The notes beneath the pieces are model-generated. The model searched no databases. It was not told the DNA's origin and saw only the letters and a program-made list of their open reading frames with translations. A stretch of 7,749 bases of DNA, taken from the NCBI GenBank assembly GCA_021852225.1, contig JAJZOA010000141.1:1-7749 (forward strand). The letters run 5' to 3'. The stretch comes from Planctomycetota bacterium (lineage in GTDB: Bacteria; Planctomycetota; Phycisphaerae; WQYP01). The position numbers were made by a program, and so were the translations under genes. Positions 5,769 to 7,749 of this stretch are shown here, piece by piece. Each line of letters starts with the position of its first letter. The stretch's first letter is position 1.

Positions 5769-6656
5769 TTAATCAACCGGGACGCGACATGCCAGCGACG
5801 ATTGGAGTCCGCAATCGGATGCGCGAATTGCCGTTTCCACCGCGCGAACCAGTTGGGCGCGGTCGGAGGCAATTCGGTCCTGCGGTCGCAGACGACTTTC
5901 CAGAATTGCCTGCCGCATATCCGCAATCGCAGCGGACACAGATTTTCCGGCGACGTCCGCCAGAAAACTGCGGCGAAGAAAGCAGAAAGACGTGCGAAGC
6001 CGGGCCATTTCCGCCATCAGCAGACGACAGGGAATCGGACAGCCAAGATCCGGCAACGTCAGGCCGCCAAACCCAAAGGCACAATTGAACTTTTCTCTTA
6101 CCTGATCCAGCAGACCATCAATCAGCGGCTCAAAAATATTACGAGACTTCCGCTGAATAGCCAGGTCATTTAATCCCACATACACGCGGCGCAACGGCAA
6201 CTGACTTAATTCAGCCGCCCGTGCAACAGCGCTGAGCGTTTCGACCAGAATTCCAAGTGCCGCCCGACCATTAACCAAGTCTATCGTCGCCTTTACCTGA
6301 TCAACGGAATTCACCATCGGCAACAGAATTTCATTTGCGCCAGCATGAATAGCCTGTTCAATTTCCAAGGCCGTGCTGGAATTAAATCCGTTGATTCTTA
6401 CAATAATCGGCGCCGTTGTGACCTTGCGTATCCGCACAAGATCGGCAAGCGAATCGTTGTTAATTTGGGTGTTCGCGCCGCGCTGACGCTCCGGCTTGCC
6501 GCGGAATTCCCAATCCACCACAACGCCGTCAACTCCGGCGTCTGCCGCCCGCCGGACCATATCCGTACATGTCGAAAACAGCAAAAACTCAAACCGGCCA
6601 TGTGGCGGCGGGCAGCCCATGCGGACCGTGGACTCAACACCGTTCCCGTTAACCAT
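5769..6656 (-). CDS. HpcH/HpaI aldolase-fold protein of a glycan locus
   Basis: The 295-residue product looks like a TIM-barrel of the HpcH/HpaI aldolase/citrate lyase beta family, which cleave or form C-C bonds on oxo-acid or acyl-CoA substrates with a divalent metal. Matches are GVDGVVVDWE (41-50), IIVRING (84-90) with the substrate Arg R87, EILLPMV (109-115), and metal ligands E139 (GILVET) and D164 (VGLNDLA). The position of the catalytic His in E. coli HpaI (DGEH) is Phe51 here (DWEF), so standard HpaI chemistry is doubtful. FGGLTLPDLGCPIPCRLLMAEMARL (from 196) with FLRRSF after it is a distinctive C-terminal block. The start at 6656 is chosen because it lies 10 bases after the glycosyltransferase stop with AGGG nearby; a longer frame from 6746 would overlap that gene out of frame. 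Substrate unknown. The gene pairing suggests a role in building or modifying a surface sugar. Confidence 0.85.
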   Translation of the reverse strand: MVNGNGVESTVRMGCPPPHGRFEFLLFSTCTDMVRRAADAGVDGVVVDWEFRGKPERQRGANTQINNDSLADLVRIRKVTTAPIIVRINGFNSSTALEIEQAIHAGANEILLPMVNSVDQVKATIDLVNGRAALGILVETLSAVARAAELSQLPLRRVYVGLNDLAIQRKSRNIFEPLIDGLLDQVREKFNCAFGFGGLTLPDLGCPIPCRLLMAEMARLRTSFCFLRRSFLADVAGKSVSAAIADMRQAILESRLRPQDRIASDRAQLVRAVETAIRASDCGLQSSLACRVPVD

Positions 6657-6666
6657 CGGCACAGCC

Positions 6667-7590
6667 CTAACCTTTCCCGGCGCGCCGCGCTTGCAGCAGC
6701 ATGCAATATGCTCGCGGGTCGCCAGGCCAAAGGCGAATCGCGCCAAGCAGCGTCGAATAGGCCAACGGCGCTTGTTCCGCCGTCATCATCTGAAGGCGAG
6801 CAGTCTCACGGAGCCATCGGGCCTGCCGGCGCCGCAGAAGGCCGCGAAGGTCCGGCCGAAGCGACGCCGCCCAACATGCCGTTTTTTCCATTACCCGTAG
6901 CGATCCATTGACCATCATCAGGCTTTGGCGCGACCATTGGCTGGCATGTTTACGATACAGCGTCATGACTCGTGTATCGGATAGAATCGGCCCCGCGGCC
7001 GCGGCGCGAATCCACATATCCCAGTCCGCGGCGCCGCGAATGGTCTCGTCGAAGCCTCCGGTCTGATCAAGTGCGGAGCGGCGCATCATCACCTGCGAGG
7101 GACAATGTATAATATTGCGATATATCAGCTGTTTCAGCGGATCGCGGCCCGTGACCCATGGGGCGTGCTGACGTTCCAGAGGCCTCCTCCCGGCATCCAC
7201 CAACTGATAGTGACCAAAAGTTAATACCGCATCCGGATTGTCTTCCAGAATCGCCACCTGCCATGCCAGCTTTTCCGGAATCCAAATATCATCCTGATCC
7301 AGAAATGCGAGGTATTTTCCGCTCGCCGCAGCAATCGCAACATTACGGTTCACTGCCGCGATCGCCCGCCGATGGGGATGCACCAGCAGTTTTGCCTTTA
7401 CCGGCAGTTGATATTGACAGGTAAATTCCGGGCCGGATGCATCGTCGACCACGATAATTTCCAGATTCTTCCAGGTCTGGGCCTGCACACTTTGCAAAGC
7501 TTCATTCAGAAACGCCGGCTGCTGGAATGCTGACATCAGCACCGACACCAGCGGCTGCGAACCTGCCATAACTGACTTGCATACATCCAT
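6667..7590 (-). CDS. Family 2 glycosyltransferase
   Basis: This GT-A fold enzyme transfers a sugar from a nucleotide-sugar donor to a growing glycan at the cytoplasmic face of the membrane. From the ATG at 7590 (307 residues): PLVSVLMSAFQQPAFLNEAL (from 13) is the N-terminal nucleotide-binding strand; VVDDAS (47-52) has the conserved Asp pair; FLDQDDIW (96-103) is the metal-binding DxD region; GGFDE (178-182) and GAADWDMWIR (186-195) form the acceptor/catalytic base region. No membrane helices are evident. The last 70 residues are Arg-rich and could contact membrane or partners. The start is uncertain: TTG 7614, ATG 7590 and ATG 7569 are in frame, none with a good ribosome binding site; 7569 gives the most usual N-terminus for the family. 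It is first of a two-gene unit with the aldolase-like gene. Donor and acceptor are not predictable. Confidence 0.93.
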   Translation of the reverse strand: MDVCKSVMAGSQPLVSVLMSAFQQPAFLNEALQSVQAQTWKNLEIIVVDDASGPEFTCQYQLPVKAKLLVHPHRRAIAAVNRNVAIAAASGKYLAFLDQDDIWIPEKLAWQVAILEDNPDAVLTFGHYQLVDAGRRPLERQHAPWVTGRDPLKQLIYRNIIHCPSQVMMRRSALDQTGGFDETIRGAADWDMWIRAAAAGPILSDTRVMTLYRKHASQWSRQSLMMVNGSLRVMEKTACWAASLRPDLRGLLRRRQARWLRETARLQMMTAEQAPLAYSTLLGAIRLWPGDPRAYCMLLQARRAGKG

Positions 7591-7675
7591 TGCTGTGGCC
7601 CATTTCAATCGCAATCAGTTGAATGCGCGGCATCGCACCGCCGACCGACAAATATACCGCCATTTAATTGTCTAG

Positions 7676-7704
7676 ATTATAAAGGCAATTGCCCGCACGC
7701 TCAA
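7676..7704 (-). promoter_or_regulatory. Near-consensus promoter for the glycosyltransferase operon
   Basis: Read on the minus strand, TTGAGC (7704-7699) and a perfect TATAAT (7681-7676) are 17 bp apart. Transcription would begin near 7669, giving a leader of about 80-100 bases before the glycosyltransferase ATG. No terminator or regulator site is obvious in the leader. This promoter implies that the pair starts its own transcript rather than being read from upstream genes. Confidence 0.65.
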
Positions 7705-7749
7705 TCCGCGAGACATTGGAATTGAATTGGATATCGGTTTCGGGCACGC

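Noticed and set aside
6657..6746. Longer N-terminus for the aldolase-like protein
   Set aside because: It would overlap most of the glycosyltransferase 3' end out of frame, adds Cys/Arg-rich sequence unlike the family, and 6656 gives a normal operon junction.
6345..6911. Plus-strand frame opposite the aldolase-like and glycosyltransferase genes
   Set aside because: It is antisense to two genes with clear family motifs and shows a low-complexity translation typical of a shadow.
7502..7663. 53-codon frame on the minus strand overlapping the glycosyltransferase start
   Set aside because: No recognisable domain and no good ribosome binding site; kept only as a note on translation coupling in the findings, not as a gene.

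Overview
The window is bacterial and densely coded, with moderately GC-rich genes. It carries no RNA genes, insertion sequences, CRISPR arrays or phage genes. Nothing fixes the lineage. The mix of a c-di-GMP protein, a double zinc-ribbon protein, an Acr3/ArsM arsenic operon and a surface-sugar type gene pair fits an environmental, probably Gram-negative bacterium. A planctomycete-like origin is a guess only.

Left part (1-2511, + strand): the 3' part of a PAS-GGDEF-EAL cyclic-di-GMP protein, whose N-terminus lies outside the window. It is followed by a repeat-rich spacer of about 170 bases and a small cytosolic protein with two TFIIB-type zinc ribbons and a glycine-rich tail, of unknown function.

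Centre (2563-5719, + strand): a complete arsenic resistance operon, arsR - arsC - acr3 - arsM. A strong promoter in front of arsR is overlaid by a perfect 7-bp inverted repeat and a 7-bp direct repeat, which together look like an autoregulatory ArsR operator. The repressor should release DNA when it binds As(III). ArsC (thioredoxin-coupled, low-molecular-weight phosphatase fold) reduces arsenate to arsenite. Acr3 exports the arsenite, and ArsM methylates it using S-adenosylmethionine. arsC and acr3 overlap by 4 bases and arsM follows 42 bases after acr3. A hairpin plus T8 tract at the arsR 3' end and an AT-rich spacer suggest that regulator and effector genes may be partly uncoupled.

Right part (5769-7749, - strand, convergent with arsM): a family 2 glycosyltransferase followed 10 bases later by an HpcH/HpaI-type aldolase-fold protein, driven by a near-consensus sigma70 promoter near the window edge. 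The pair looks like the edge of a polysaccharide or glycan locus. The aldolase-like protein keeps the metal ligands and the substrate arginine but has Phe where E. coli HpaI has its catalytic His.

I see no convincing wholly new system. The arsenic operon is a known type. The points most worth a second look are the ArsR promoter/operator layout with a possibly leaderless mRNA, the unusual cysteine set of ArsR, the arsR-arsC spacer, and the glycosyltransferase-aldolase pair.
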